Below the pieces are notes generated by a model. The model did no database searches. It was not told the origin of the DNA and saw only the letters and a program-made list of their open reading frames with translations. A DNA stretch of 64,000 nt from SZAS-79 sp963844255 (lineage in GTDB: Bacteria > Pseudomonadota > Gammaproteobacteria > Burkholderiales > SG8-39), in contig CAWJNP010000041.1 in NCBI GenBank assembly GCA_963844255.1, forward strand, positions 62,001 to 126,000. Direction: 5' to 3'. Shown piece after piece: positions 45,104 through 53,794 of this stretch. Position numbers and translations under genes: made by a program. Each line of letters opens with the position of its first letter. Positions within the stretch are counted from its first letter, which is position 1.

Positions 45104-46084
45104 ATGCTTGATGTCCTGACCGTTGATCGCCTGGAAGTGCTGGTCCTGATCGACAACACCACCGACAGCCTGTCGACCAATCCGCCGAACGTCGTCGCTG
45201 AGTGGTCAGGGCTGCTGAGCGGCGGGCGCCTGCGCATGATCTCGGGGGCCAACATCTGCTGCGCCCACCACGGGCTGTCGCTCCTGATTACGGCCCACAC
45301 AGGCAGCGAGAAGCACACCCTGCTGTTCGACGCCGGCCCCGAGGGGGCGACGTTTCTGCGCAATACGGGAATCCTCGGCGTCGACTTCGCGCAAATCGAA
45401 TCCGTCGTGCTGTCGCACGGCCACTGGGATCATGCCGGCGGGCTGCTTGCAGCCGTGAAGGCTGTGTCAGACGCCCGGCCGGACGCCGGCGTGGAGTGTT
45501 TCGTCCATCCCGGCATGTTTGCGCAGCGCGCGACGCCGCGGCCGGGCGGCGAGCTCGTCGTGCACGAGCCGGTGCCCGATCCGCAGATGCTGGCCGCAGC
45601 CGGCGCAAGGGTCGTCAACACGCGCGAGCCGCGGGTGACCGGGGGCGGTGCGTTCTACGTCAGCGGCGAGATTCCGCGCCTGACGGAATACGAACTGGGG
45701 CTGCCGGGCCAGGTGCGGCGCAGCGAGGATGGCCAGTCGTGGGAACCCGATCCCCTTCTGATGGACGAGCGCTTCATCTCGGTCCATGTGAAAGACAAGG
45801 GCCAGTTCATATTCTCCGCCTGCTCGCATGCGGGCCTGATCAACGTCCTGAACCATGCGCGTTCGGTATTCCCCGCGGTTCCGCTGCATGGCGTGATGGG
45901 TGGGCTGCACCTGTCCGGGATCACGGAGAAGATCATTCCGCAGACGATCGCGGACCTGAAGACGTTCGATCTGAAGTTTCTTGCACCGGGCCACTGCACG
46001 GGCTGGCGGGCGCTCAGCGAAATGGCGAAGGTCTTCGGCGACGAACTCGTGCCCTCCGCCGTCGGAAAGAAGTACCTGATCTAG
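45104..46084 (+). CDS. Metallo-beta-lactamase-fold hydrolase (COG1237-like)
   Basis: A 326-aa protein from ATG 45104. SHGHWDHAGGL holds the HxHxDH metal motif, FSACSHAGLINVLNHA and GHCTGWRALSEM supply later ligands, and the N-terminal VLVLIDNTTDSLST stretch is characteristic of the class that includes MptA-related and dihydropterin-type phosphate synthases. Substrate unknown. 40 nt after the GlcG-like gene. Confidence 0.82.
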   Translation: MLDVLTVDRLEVLVLIDNTTDSLSTNPPNVVAEWSGLLSGGRLRMISGANICCAHHGLSLLITAHTGSEKHTLLFDAGPEGATFLRNTGILGVDFAQIESVVLSHGHWDHAGGLLAAVKAVSDARPDAGVECFVHPGMFAQRATPRPGGELVVHEPVPDPQMLAAAGARVVNTREPRVTGGGAFYVSGEIPRLTEYELGLPGQVRRSEDGQSWEPDPLLMDERFISVHVKDKGQFIFSACSHAGLINVLNHARSVFPAVPLHGVMGGLHLSGITEKIIPQTIADLKTFDLKFLAPGHCTGWRALSEMAKVFGDELVPSAVGKKYLI

Positions 46085-46094
46085 CGGCAGCGCA

Positions 46095-46173
46095 CGATAA
46101 TTTGAAAGATATTTTTCCTGAAGCCTAGTCCTGGAGCGGCTGACATGTCAGTTTGTGTATTGATACCGATACA
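46095..46173 (-). repeat. 79-bp dispersed 3'-flank element, copy D
   Basis: On the minus strand it begins TGTATCGGTATCAATACAC and continues AACTGACATGTCAG..CGCTC. Same length and layout as copies A-C, 35 nt past the LigJ-like stop and on that gene's strand, in a convergent intergenic space. Confidence 0.6.
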
Positions 46174-46185
46174 CTGTGCGTGTCG

Positions 46186-46203
46186 CCCGCCGATGTCGGC
46201 GGG
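46186..46203 (-). terminator. Hairpin after the LigJ-like gene
   Basis: CCCGCCGA and TCGGCGGG form an 8-bp stem with a two-base loop just after the stop. No T-run; it could be a factor-dependent or stabilising hairpin, followed by the copy-D element. Confidence 0.4.
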
Positions 46204-46208
46204 TCACC

Positions 46209-47233
46209 TCAGCACGCCGGGCAGTGCTTCGCGAACCGTCCGTACACGCGTTTCGCGTTCCCGCTGAAGATTTTTTCCTTGTCCGCACCCGTGAGCCAGC
46301 CGACCGAGTCGATGTAGCGCTTGGTGTCATCGAAGTAGTGCCCGGTCTCGGGATCGATGCCGCGCACCGCGCCGACGACTTCCGAGGCAAACAGGATGTT
46401 GTCGGCCGGAATGACCTTGGTGAGCAGGTCGATGCCCGCCTGGTGGTACACGCAGGTGTCGAAGAACACGTTGTTCAGGAGCAGCTCCTTCAAGGGCGGC
46501 AGACCCATGTCCTGCGCGAGGCCGCGATAGCGTCCCCAGTGGTAGGGCACCGCGCCGCCGCCGTGCGGGATGATGAATTTCAGCGTCGGGAAATCCTTGA
46601 AGAGATTCTTCTCGATCAGCTGCATGAACGCGGTGGTGTCGCCGTTGATGTAGTGCGCGCCGGTGGCGTGGAAGTTCGGGTTGCACGAGCCGCTCACATG
46701 GATCATCGCCGGGCACATCGAGTTCGACCATCTTCTCGTACAGCGGATACCACCACTTGTCGGTCAGCGGCGGATCGGTCCAGTAGCCCCCCGACGGATC
46801 GGGGTTCAGGTTGCAGCCGATGAAGCCGAACTCCTTCACGCAGCGTTCCAGCTCGGGGATGCAGTTCGCCGGCGGCACGCCCGGGCGTCTGCGGCAGCTG
46901 GCAGACGCCGACGAAGTTGTTCGGGTACAGGGTGCAGACGCGGTGGATCAGTTCGTTGCACTGCTCGGACCAGATCTTGCTGATCGCCTCGGTGCCGATG
47001 TGGTGGCCCATGCCCATCGCGCGCGGCGAGAAGATCGTGAGGTTGGTGCCGCGCTCGCGCTGGATCTTCAGCTGCGCGCCCTCGAGGCTCTGGCGGATCT
47101 GGTCGTCCGTGATGCCGAGGTTTCCCCTGGCGGGCACATAGGCAGGATCCCTTGCGCCCGCGATCTGGCCGTCGCGATAGGCCTGCAGCTGGGGCGGGGA
47201 GGTGGTGTAGTGGCCGTGGCAGTCGATGATCAT
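46209..47233 (-). CDS. ligJ: 4-oxalomesaconate hydratase-like amidohydrolase LigJ (two frameshifts)
   Basis: MIIDCHGHYTTSPPQLQAYR at the N-terminus and GGYWTDPPLTDKWWYPLYEKM, IPHGGGAVPYHWGRYRGL, FDTCVYHQAGIDLL and FASEVVGAVRGIDPETGHY match the LigJ subgroup of amidohydrolase-2 enzymes. Extra bases in runs at 46880-46886 and 46711-46713 split it into three frames; corrected length is 340 aa, the family size. LigJ hydrates 4-oxalomesaconate in the protocatechuate 4,5-cleavage/gallate pathway; aromatic carboxymuconate decarboxylases are the nearest alternative. Confidence 0.75.
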
Positions 47234-47252
47234 CTGGATCTGTCTCTCTTTC

Positions 47253-48140
47253 TCAAAGGTTTCTAGTGAGGTCGTCGAACAGTTCGTCGACCGAATAGCG
47301 GCGCGGGATCAGGCCCTGGCGGTGCACGGTGTCGATTGCAAAGTCGAGGTTGGCGCGGTTGGCGTCGAGCCCCATGGGGCAGGTGTCGAGTTCGCCCTGG
47401 ACGGGCAGTCCGGCCAGACGCTTGCTCTGCACGAGCATCCGGTAGAACTCGCGTACCGCGCCCGGATTGGTCGCGAGCAGCGAAGACTTCACTGCCACCA
47501 TATGGTTGATCGGCAGGATGCCGGTGCGCCGGTGCCAGGCGGTGGCCGCGGCGGCCGCATCCGGAATCAGGGTCGCAAGGCGCGGGTCGTTGCCCGCGCC
47601 CTCGGCCACCACGCCGGCATCGACGTCGCCGGCAAGCAGCATGTCCACGATGGTCTTTCCCTCCGGCGCGCGCTCGACGTTCGGCGGTTCCTTGAAGCCC
47701 GCCACATGCGCGTCCTCGAACACCACCCACTGCACCTTTTCGAGATTTACGCCGTAGTCGGCGGCGAGGATGCCTCGGAGCCACATCACGGTCGTGACCG
47801 AACTCGAGCGGATCGCAACGCGCCTGCCTTCGAGTTCGCCGGGCCCGAGCGGGCCGCGCTCGGGGTTGTACATCAGGAACCGGTGCGGCAGGCGGCCGAA
47901 GATGACCGCCGGCAGGAGCACGAGCGGAACGCCCGCGGCCTTTGCCATCAGGTAGGTCACGATGGCCAGTTCGCAGATCTCGAATTCGAGCCCGCGCACC
48001 GCGCGCTTGAACGCGTTGTGCGGCATCTTGACGTCGGCAAAATCAAAAGCGACCTCCGGGGAGCCGAGCTTGCCGCTGCGCAGCGCGTGGGTGTTTGGAT
48101 AATCGCCGAGCAGGGTGGGCAGGCGGAACGTTGCGTTCAC
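47253..48140 (-). CDS. 4,5-dihydroxyphthalate decarboxylase-like / NMT1-fold protein
   Basis: A 295-aa protein from GTG 48140, coupled by GTGA to the VOC gene. No signal peptide. Sequence LPTLLGDYPNTHALRSGKL, MPHNAFKRAVRGLEFEICELAIVTYLMAKAAG and the late LPVQGELDTCPMGLDANRANLDFAI match proteins annotated as 4,5-dihydroxyphthalate decarboxylase, which share a periplasmic-binding-protein fold. Enzymatic role is uncertain; it lies next to ligJ on the same strand. Confidence 0.65.
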   Translation of the reverse strand: MNATFRLPTLLGDYPNTHALRSGKLGSPEVAFDFADVKMPHNAFKRAVRGLEFEICELAIVTYLMAKAAGVPLVLLPAVIFGRLPHRFLMYNPERGPLGPGELEGRRVAIRSSSVTTVMWLRGILAADYGVNLEKVQWVVFEDAHVAGFKEPPNVERAPEGKTIVDMLLAGDVDAGVVAEGAGNDPRLATLIPDAAAAATAWHRRTGILPINHMVAVKSSLLATNPGAVREFYRMLVQSKRLAGLPVQGELDTCPMGLDANRANLDFAIDTVHRQGLIPRRYSVDELFDDLTRNL

Positions 48141-48739
48141 GGTGTGTTCTCCGGAGGCGGGTCGAGCAGGGCAGGGTCGATCGCCGGCGGGATTTGTCCG
48201 GGAGGCGGGTTGGCGATGGCCGCCTCGAGCGTATGTGCCCAGCGCCATTCCTGCGCGGGCCGTGCCGTGTCGTGGTCGCCCAGTTGATCGAGTCCCCAGT
48301 AGATCTCCAGCTGGTGGCCGTCGGGGTCGCAGAACTCGACCGCGATCTGTACGCCGGCACGCCGGCGCCCCTGGAACGTGATCGGCACCGCGCATTCGCG
48401 CAGGCGCCGGCGGGCGAGGAACACTTCTTCAAGGCTCGCGACCTCGAACGCCATATGGTGCAGTTCGCTGCCGCTCGAGGGTGCCGCCATGCCGCCGACC
48501 AGGGCGAGACCATGGTGATCGGTGTTGCAACGCATGAACACCATGCCACCGGGCACCATGTCCTCGGGGTAGACGTCGGACACGCGAAATCCCAGTACCT
48601 TGGTATAGAACGCCACCGAACGGGCGAGGTCGGCCGCGCGAAGTACGACATGGCCGATCTTGCGGATCCTGAAAGGCAGGTCGGAAGGTGGGACGTAGCC
48701 CTGGAGCCGCTCTGGCTGGGGCTTGGATTCAGAGGTCAT
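48137..48739 (-). CDS. VOC-family (glyoxalase/extradiol dioxygenase-like) protein
   Basis: A 200-aa protein. KIGHVVLRAADLARSVAFYTKVLGF carries the first metal-ligand His, GSELHHMAFEVASLEEVF the second, and VEFCDPDGHQLEIYWGLDQLG a Glu ligand. Pro-rich C-terminal tail. The vicinal-oxygen-chelate fold includes ring-cleaving dioxygenases, which would fit the neighbouring LigJ-like and decarboxylase-like genes. Confidence 0.8.
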   Translation of the reverse strand: MTSESKPQPERLQGYVPPSDLPFRIRKIGHVVLRAADLARSVAFYTKVLGFRVSDVYPEDMVPGGMVFMRCNTDHHGLALVGGMAAPSSGSELHHMAFEVASLEEVFLARRRLRECAVPITFQGRRRAGVQIAVEFCDPDGHQLEIYWGLDQLGDHDTARPAQEWRWAHTLEAAIANPPPGQIPPAIDPALLDPPPENTP

Positions 48740-48871
48740 ATTTCACAATCCTTGCACGACAGATGAATATCGTCCAATTGGGCGCATGTACGCCGGGCTC
48801 AAACCCGGTAGACTTCAGGGGCGGCAGGGGTGTCCGACCTCGAAAACCCCGGCCTGCCTGTGGATGGAGCC

Positions 48872-49645
48872 ATGAGCGCGTTCAAAGTCTTGCAGTTCAA
48901 CATGCAGTTCGGCCAGCGTTGGGACGACGTCGATCCCGACCATGCACCGATCGATCTCGACATGACCATTGCCGAGATCCTGCGCCACGATGCCGACATC
49001 GTCCTGCTGCAGGAGGTCGAGCAGGCCCGTGTCGGCGGCGAACAGTCCTCAAGCCCTGCGAACTATGCGCGGCTGCGTGCTGCTCTGCCCGGCTACGACG
49101 CCTACTTTTCCTTTCCCAAGGCCGACCCGCGCGAGCTGCCGTTCGGCATCGGACAGGCGATCTTTTCCCGCACGCCGCTTCGCGAAACCTCGCGGCTCGA
49201 TCTGCCCTCGCCGCCGGTGTCCTTCGAGTTCTTCGGCGAGAAGAAGACACCGACGGATCGCCTGATCATCGGCGCGCAAACCATGATCGGCGGACAGTCG
49301 CTGAATATCTTCAATACCCACCTGCTGGCGTTCTTCATGCTGGCCTCGAGCAGCGAGGAGCACCCCGGTCAGCGCCAGTTGGTGATCGACCAGCTGAAGG
49401 CGGCGAAGGGCGCGACCCTGCTCGGTGGAGATTTCAACGTCAGCAAGCACGATTCGCTGGTGCGCCAGTTCGACCAGGCCGGGTTCGCGACTGTGCAGAA
49501 GACCGAAATCACATGGCGCCGCAGGCCGTATGTGCTCGACCACCTGTTCTACAGCCCGCACCTGCGGCCCCTGAGCTACCTGGTCGAGCCCACGCCCGCG
49601 TCAGACCACCACGTGCTGGTGGCGACCTTCGAATTCGTGGTCTGA
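48872..49645 (+). CDS. Endonuclease/exonuclease/phosphatase-family hydrolase
   Basis: A 257-aa protein from ATG 48872. VLQFNMQFGQRW, VLLQEVEQ (metal-binding Glu), IFNTHLLAFF, LLGGDFNVSKHD and the C-terminal TPASDHHVLVATF are the EEP motifs in order. Without a signal peptide, it is a cytoplasmic phosphodiesterase or sphingomyelinase-like enzyme of unknown substrate. It has an extra in-frame start at 48830. Confidence 0.82.
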   Translation: MSAFKVLQFNMQFGQRWDDVDPDHAPIDLDMTIAEILRHDADIVLLQEVEQARVGGEQSSSPANYARLRAALPGYDAYFSFPKADPRELPFGIGQAIFSRTPLRETSRLDLPSPPVSFEFFGEKKTPTDRLIIGAQTMIGGQSLNIFNTHLLAFFMLASSSEEHPGQRQLVIDQLKAAKGATLLGGDFNVSKHDSLVRQFDQAGFATVQKTEITWRRRPYVLDHLFYSPHLRPLSYLVEPTPASDHHVLVATFEFVV

Positions 49646-49688
49646 GGGCTGCGGGGCCGGTCCCGGCGCCGCACAGTGCAGCGACACC

Positions 49689-50285
49689 ATGCAGGACCTG
49701 CGACTGATACCGGCGCGCAGGGGCGTCGCTGCGCACATCGCCCGGGGCCAGACCCTCACGGTGGTAAATACGCATGGGTCACAGGTGGTGGACTTCTGGG
49801 CGTTCAATGCCGCCGACCTCGGCGAATGCATGTCGATGGAGCACACCCGCGCAGCGATTGAAAAAATCATTCCTGCGGTCGGCGATACGCTGCTGACCAA
49901 CCGGCGCCGGCCCGTCCTCACGGTGACGGCGGATACCTCGCCGGGCGTGCACGACACCCTGATCGCCGCCTGCGACATCCAGCGCTATCAGCTGCTCGGC
50001 TGCACGGGGCATCACGACAACTGCACCGATAACCTGAAGTCGGCGCTCGAAGCACTGGGCCTTGCGCGCGTCGTGCAGCCCTGTCCATTCAACCTGTTCA
50101 TGAACATTCCGGTGAAAGGTGATGGCGCCCTCTCGTTCGAGCCGCCCTTGTGCCGGCCGGGTGACGCGATCTCGTTTCGTGCCGAGATGGATGCCGTCGT
50201 GGCGTTCTCCGCCTGTCCGCAGGACATGGTGCCGGTGAACGGCCGCGACTGCGTGATCCACGACGCGCACTACCGCATCGGCTGA
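49689..50285 (+). CDS. DUF1989 / urea-carboxylase-associated protein
   Basis: A 198-aa protein with the DUF1989 motifs HGSQVVDFWAFNA, MSMEHTRAAIEKIIPAVGD, CDIQRYQLLGCTGHHDNCTDNL and PVNGRDCVIHD. Members are associated with urea carboxylase and aminomethyltransferase operons; here no such partner is beside it. Convergent with the glycosyltransferase gene. Confidence 0.8.
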   Translation: MQDLRLIPARRGVAAHIARGQTLTVVNTHGSQVVDFWAFNAADLGECMSMEHTRAAIEKIIPAVGDTLLTNRRRPVLTVTADTSPGVHDTLIAACDIQRYQLLGCTGHHDNCTDNLKSALEALGLARVVQPCPFNLFMNIPVKGDGALSFEPPLCRPGDAISFRAEMDAVVAFSACPQDMVPVNGRDCVIHDAHYRIG

Positions 50286-50286
50286 T

Positions 50287-51552
50287 TCAGCCTGTCGCTG
50301 CCAGCAGCGCCTGCGCGGCGCGCGCCGCGCCGGTGTGCAGTGCGCTGCGCGGATCGGCGGCGATGCGTGCCGCCGCGTGTTGATACGATTTCTCCCCGAG
50401 CAGCATGCCTAGCTCGCGAACCAGCCGCGCTGGCGTGGCACTGCGGATCGGCAGGCTGCGCGCGAGGCCCAGTGCCACGGCGCGCCGCGCGTTGTCGGGC
50501 TGGTCGAACGCGAGCGGTACGACCAGCTGCGGCCGGCCCGCGGCAAGCGCCTGCGCAAGCGTGCCGATGCCGCCCTGGTGGATCACGGCAGCTGCGCGCG
50601 GGAAGACCACGGAATAGGGCAGGTAGTCGAATGCCCTGATGCCCGCGGGCAGCGAACCGCGCCAGTGACCGCCGGTGAGCAGGATCGCGCGCCGGCCCAG
50701 GCGGGTGGCGGCCGCAATCGCCTGCGCCCAGAACTCGCCCGCCACCATCACCACCGACGAACCGAGCGCGAACACCAGCGGCGGTGATCCTGTGGCGAGG
50801 AAGTCCTCCAGTTCCGCCTGCATCGCCGGCGCGGGCGGCGGGCCGTCGAAACCCGGAAAGCCGGGCAGCTGCGTGCGGGCGGGCCAGTCGGCCTGGGGGT
50901 CGGCGAGGAGCGGCGGAAACAGTGCGAGGTTCAGCAACGGCGAAAACTGGCCCTGCAGCAGCGCGGGATGTTCTGCGCGGGGCAGGCCCAGCTCCGCGCG
51001 CAGTGCATCGAGCGGCCGTTCCCAGCGTCGCACCAGCATCGCGCCAAGCGCCATGCACCAGCGGCAGGGTCGCGCGCCGAGGCGGCGTGCGAGGCGCGCC
51101 GGCAACGATGCGGTCAGCAAGGGTGGATCGGTGCAGGACATCAGGCTGATCGGTGCGAGCACGCTGGAGACCCAGGGCAGCCCGGTTTTCCGGCCCACCA
51201 GCGGGCCGGCGAGCGTGAGCGGATGGGTCACGAGCAGGTCCGCCCCTGCGCAGGCGGCGGCAATGTCGGCGTACTGCTCGCGCACGTGAGGCATGACCAT
51301 CTCGCCGATCAGGTAGCGCGGGCCGCGCAGTGGTTCGAACAGGCGCGCAGCGACCGATTCCAGTCCGCCGAACTGCGACTCGGCGGGGCGCAGCGGCGCG
51401 TATTCGATGCCCTGTGCCTCCACCGCCGCCTGATAGCGATCCGTGGTCGCAATGACCGGGCGGTGGCCCAGCGCACGCAGCGCCCCCCCGATGGCGATGT
51501 AGGGATGCAGGTCGCCAAGCGAGCCGACCGTGGCAAAGACGATGCGTTTCAT
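50287..51552 (-). CDS. GT1-family glycosyltransferase
   Basis: A 421-aa protein. N-terminal FATVGSLGDLHPYIAIGGALRALGH is the acceptor-domain signature of the MGT/erythromycin-type family, with VFALGSSVVMVAGEFW and AAVIHQGGIGTLAQALAAGRPQLVVPLAFDQPDNARR as the nucleotide-sugar donor site (His-x-x-Gly-x-Gly-Thr and the terminal D-Q pair). Likely glycosylates a lipid or small molecule; no biosynthetic partner is evident. Confidence 0.82.
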   Translation of the reverse strand: MKRIVFATVGSLGDLHPYIAIGGALRALGHRPVIATTDRYQAAVEAQGIEYAPLRPAESQFGGLESVAARLFEPLRGPRYLIGEMVMPHVREQYADIAAACAGADLLVTHPLTLAGPLVGRKTGLPWVSSVLAPISLMSCTDPPLLTASLPARLARRLGARPCRWCMALGAMLVRRWERPLDALRAELGLPRAEHPALLQGQFSPLLNLALFPPLLADPQADWPARTQLPGFPGFDGPPPAPAMQAELEDFLATGSPPLVFALGSSVVMVAGEFWAQAIAAATRLGRRAILLTGGHWRGSLPAGIRAFDYLPYSVVFPRAAAVIHQGGIGTLAQALAAGRPQLVVPLAFDQPDNARRAVALGLARSLPIRSATPARLVRELGMLLGEKSYQHAAARIAADPRSALHTGAARAAQALLAATG

Positions 51553-51633
51553 GTGCGCCGGAGTTTAGCGCCCGGCTGGCGGCCGGACGTGCGCCACGCG
51601 ATAATCGTTCTTCAAATACGCCGGGGAACAACG

Positions 51634-53100
51634 ATGTCCGCCAATCACTACGATCTGATCATCCGCAACGCCGTCATCGTCGACGGCACGCGCGCGCCGC
51701 GTTTTGAGGGCGCGCTTGCGGTGCGCGGCGGGAAAATCGCCCGTGTCGGCACGACGCCGGATGCGCTGGACGGGGCCACGGCCGCGACCGAGATCGACGC
51801 GGCGGGCAAGGTCCTCGCGCCGGGCTTCATCGACGCGCACACGCACGACGACCGGTTGCTGCTGTCGAGTCCGGACATGTCGGCCAAGGTCAGCCAGGGC
51901 GTCACGACGGTCGTGACCGGCAATTGCGGCGTCAGCCTTGCGCCGATGGTGCACCGGAGCGGCGCGGTCACTCCGCCGCTCGACCTGCTCGACAATTCAG
52001 GCGACTGGTACCGCTTCCCGAGTTTCTCCGCGTACTTCGAGGAGCTCGAGCGCAGTCCCGCTGCGACGAATTTCGCGCCGATGATCGGACACACGACCCT
52101 GCGGGTGATGAGCATGGATGGTCTCGACCGTCCGGCGCGCGCAGCGGAAATCGGCCGCATGCAGTCGCTCGCGCGCGAGGCGCTGGCCGCCGGCGTGATC
52201 GGCGTGTCGACTGGCACGTTCTACGAGCCGGCTGCGGCTGCGCCCACGGCCGAGATCATCGAGGTGTGCCGCCCGCTTTCCGAATTCAAGGGGCTGTACG
52301 TCACCCACATGAGGAACGAAGCCGAGCTGATCATCGACGCTCTCGACGAAACCTTCGCGATCGGCCGCGCGCTGGGCATACAGGTGGTGATTTCGCACCA
52401 CAAGGTCGCGGGGCTCGCGAACCACGGGCGGTCAGCCGAAACCCTTGCGCACATTGCGAAGCACATGCAGACGCAGCCGATCGGCATGGACTGCTACCCC
52501 TACTGTGCGTCGTCGACAATCCTCACGTGGAGCCGGGTCGGCAGCGCATCCAAGGTGCTGGTGACCTGGTCCAAACCGCATCCGGAATTCAGCGGGATGG
52601 AACTCGCGGCCGTGGCGCAGAAGATGGGCGTGTCCCTGGAAGACGCGGTCGCGCGGCTGCTGCCGGCCGGTGCCATCTACTTCGCCATGGACGAGGCGGA
52701 CGTGCAACGTATCCTGAAATTCGATCACACGATGGTCGGCTCCGACGGACTGCCGCATGACGCATCGCCGCATCCGCGGCTCTGGGGCACGTTCCCGCGC
52801 GTGCTGGGTCACTACAGCCGCGATCTGGGATTGTTTCCGCTCGAAACTGCGGTGCACAAGATGACCGGCCTGACCGCCGCCACCTTCGGCCTGCCGGACC
52901 GCGGCGTGATCCGCGAAGGCGCATACGCCGACCTCACGCTGTTCGATGCGGCGAGCGTCGCCGAGGGCGCGAGTTTCGCCAAGCCGATCCAGGCGGCGCG
53001 CGGAATCGATACGGTCATCGTCAACGGCGAGCCGGTCTGGCAGGCAGGACAGTCGACCGGCGCGCGGCCCGGCCGCCGTCTGCAGAGGCGCGCGCGCTAG
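51634..53100 (+). CDS. N-acyl-D-amino-acid deacylase/D-aminoacylase-like amidohydrolase
   Basis: A 488-aa protein from ATG 51634. DLIIRNAVIVDGTRAPRFEGALAVRGGKI, APGFIDAHTHDD with the HxH metal pair, VTTVVTGNCGVSLAP, VTHMRNEAELI, VISHHKVAG, and MVGSDGLPHDASPHPRLWGTFPRV match the D-aminoacylase subgroup of the amidohydrolase superfamily. Substrate specificity not readable. Confidence 0.85.
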   Translation: MSANHYDLIIRNAVIVDGTRAPRFEGALAVRGGKIARVGTTPDALDGATAATEIDAAGKVLAPGFIDAHTHDDRLLLSSPDMSAKVSQGVTTVVTGNCGVSLAPMVHRSGAVTPPLDLLDNSGDWYRFPSFSAYFEELERSPAATNFAPMIGHTTLRVMSMDGLDRPARAAEIGRMQSLAREALAAGVIGVSTGTFYEPAAAAPTAEIIEVCRPLSEFKGLYVTHMRNEAELIIDALDETFAIGRALGIQVVISHHKVAGLANHGRSAETLAHIAKHMQTQPIGMDCYPYCASSTILTWSRVGSASKVLVTWSKPHPEFSGMELAAVAQKMGVSLEDAVARLLPAGAIYFAMDEADVQRILKFDHTMVGSDGLPHDASPHPRLWGTFPRVLGHYSRDLGLFPLETAVHKMTGLTAATFGLPDRGVIREGAYADLTLFDAASVAEGASFAKPIQAARGIDTVIVNGEPVWQAGQSTGARPGRRLQRRAR

Positions 53101-53192
53101 CACGGTCCGGCGGCAGACCCGCGCCGCATCCTGTGGGATACTGCAGTGGTCGTGTGTGGCTTTTGTGTGTCGCTTCCTGAGGAGGACAGATC

Positions 53193-53627
53193 ATGCAAAT
53201 CAAGGAAATCCTGCGTGTAAAGGGAAACCGCCTGCTGTCGGCCTCGCCGGAAGATCGCGCGAGTGATGCTGCAAAGACCATGACGGAGGAGAACCTCGGT
53301 TCGCTCGTCGTCATGGAAGGCACACGGATGCTGGGCATGCTGACTTTCCACGAGATCCTGCACGCGCTCAATGACGGCAACGGATCGCTTGGCCAGGCGA
53401 CGGTGGCCGACATCATGGTGCGCGAACCCGTGACCGCCACGCCCGAGATGGACGTCAACGACCTGCGCCGCACGATGCTCGAGACCGGCGCACGCTACCT
53501 GCCGATCCTGGAAGGCGACAAGCTCGTGGGCGTGATTTCGTTTCGCGATGTGGCCAAGGCGGTGCTCGAGGAGCAGGATTTCGAGAACCGGATGCTGAAG
53601 GGCTACATAAAGAACTGGCCTGCCTGA
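53193..53627 (+). CDS. CBS-domain-pair protein
   Basis: A 144-aa protein built of two CBS motifs: RLLSASPEDRASDAAKTMTEENLGSLVVMEG and MVREPVTATPEMDVNDLRRTMLETGARYLPIL, the second with the GVISFRDVAKAV ending. Stand-alone CBS proteins bind adenine nucleotides. Its stop lies inside the left arm of a 16-bp hairpin. Confidence 0.85.
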   Translation: MQIKEILRVKGNRLLSASPEDRASDAAKTMTEENLGSLVVMEGTRMLGMLTFHEILHALNDGNGSLGQATVADIMVREPVTATPEMDVNDLRRTMLETGARYLPILEGDKLVGVISFRDVAKAVLEEQDFENRMLKGYIKNWPA

Positions 53628-53657
53628 CACCGTCCGCAGGCCGGTGTCAGGCAGGCC
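53617..53657 (+). terminator. 16-bp perfect-stem hairpin at the CBS gene end
   Basis: GGCCTGCCTGACACCG (53617-53632) is the exact reverse complement of 53642-53657 with a 9-nt loop. The left arm includes the last codons and stop of the CBS gene. No T-run, so a stabilising or weak terminator hairpin. Confidence 0.5.
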
Positions 53658-53674
53658 TGCGGCAAAGTCACAAT

Positions 53675-53785
53675 GCATGGGAACCTGACGGTTCCCCCGC
53701 ACCCCACGAAGATTGCATGAGAACCTGACGGTTCCCCGCACCCCACGAAGATTGCATGAGAACCTGACGGTTCCCCCGCACCCCC
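53675..53785 (+). repeat. Tandem 40-bp hairpin repeat, about 2.8 copies
   Basis: Units start at 53675, 53715 and 53754 (40, 39 and about 32 bp). Each holds GCATGRGAACCTGACGGTTCC, that is GGAACC-TGAC-GGTTCC hairpins, followed by CCCGCACCCCACGAAGATT. Copy 2 differs mainly by one C. The third copy ends 10 nt before the TTG start of the next gene. Confidence 0.75.
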
Positions 53786-53794
53786 TCCCTTGAA

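Noticed and set aside
53675..53785. CRISPR array
   Set aside because: Units are directly adjacent with no unique spacers, and each is an internal hairpin; it is a tandem repeat.
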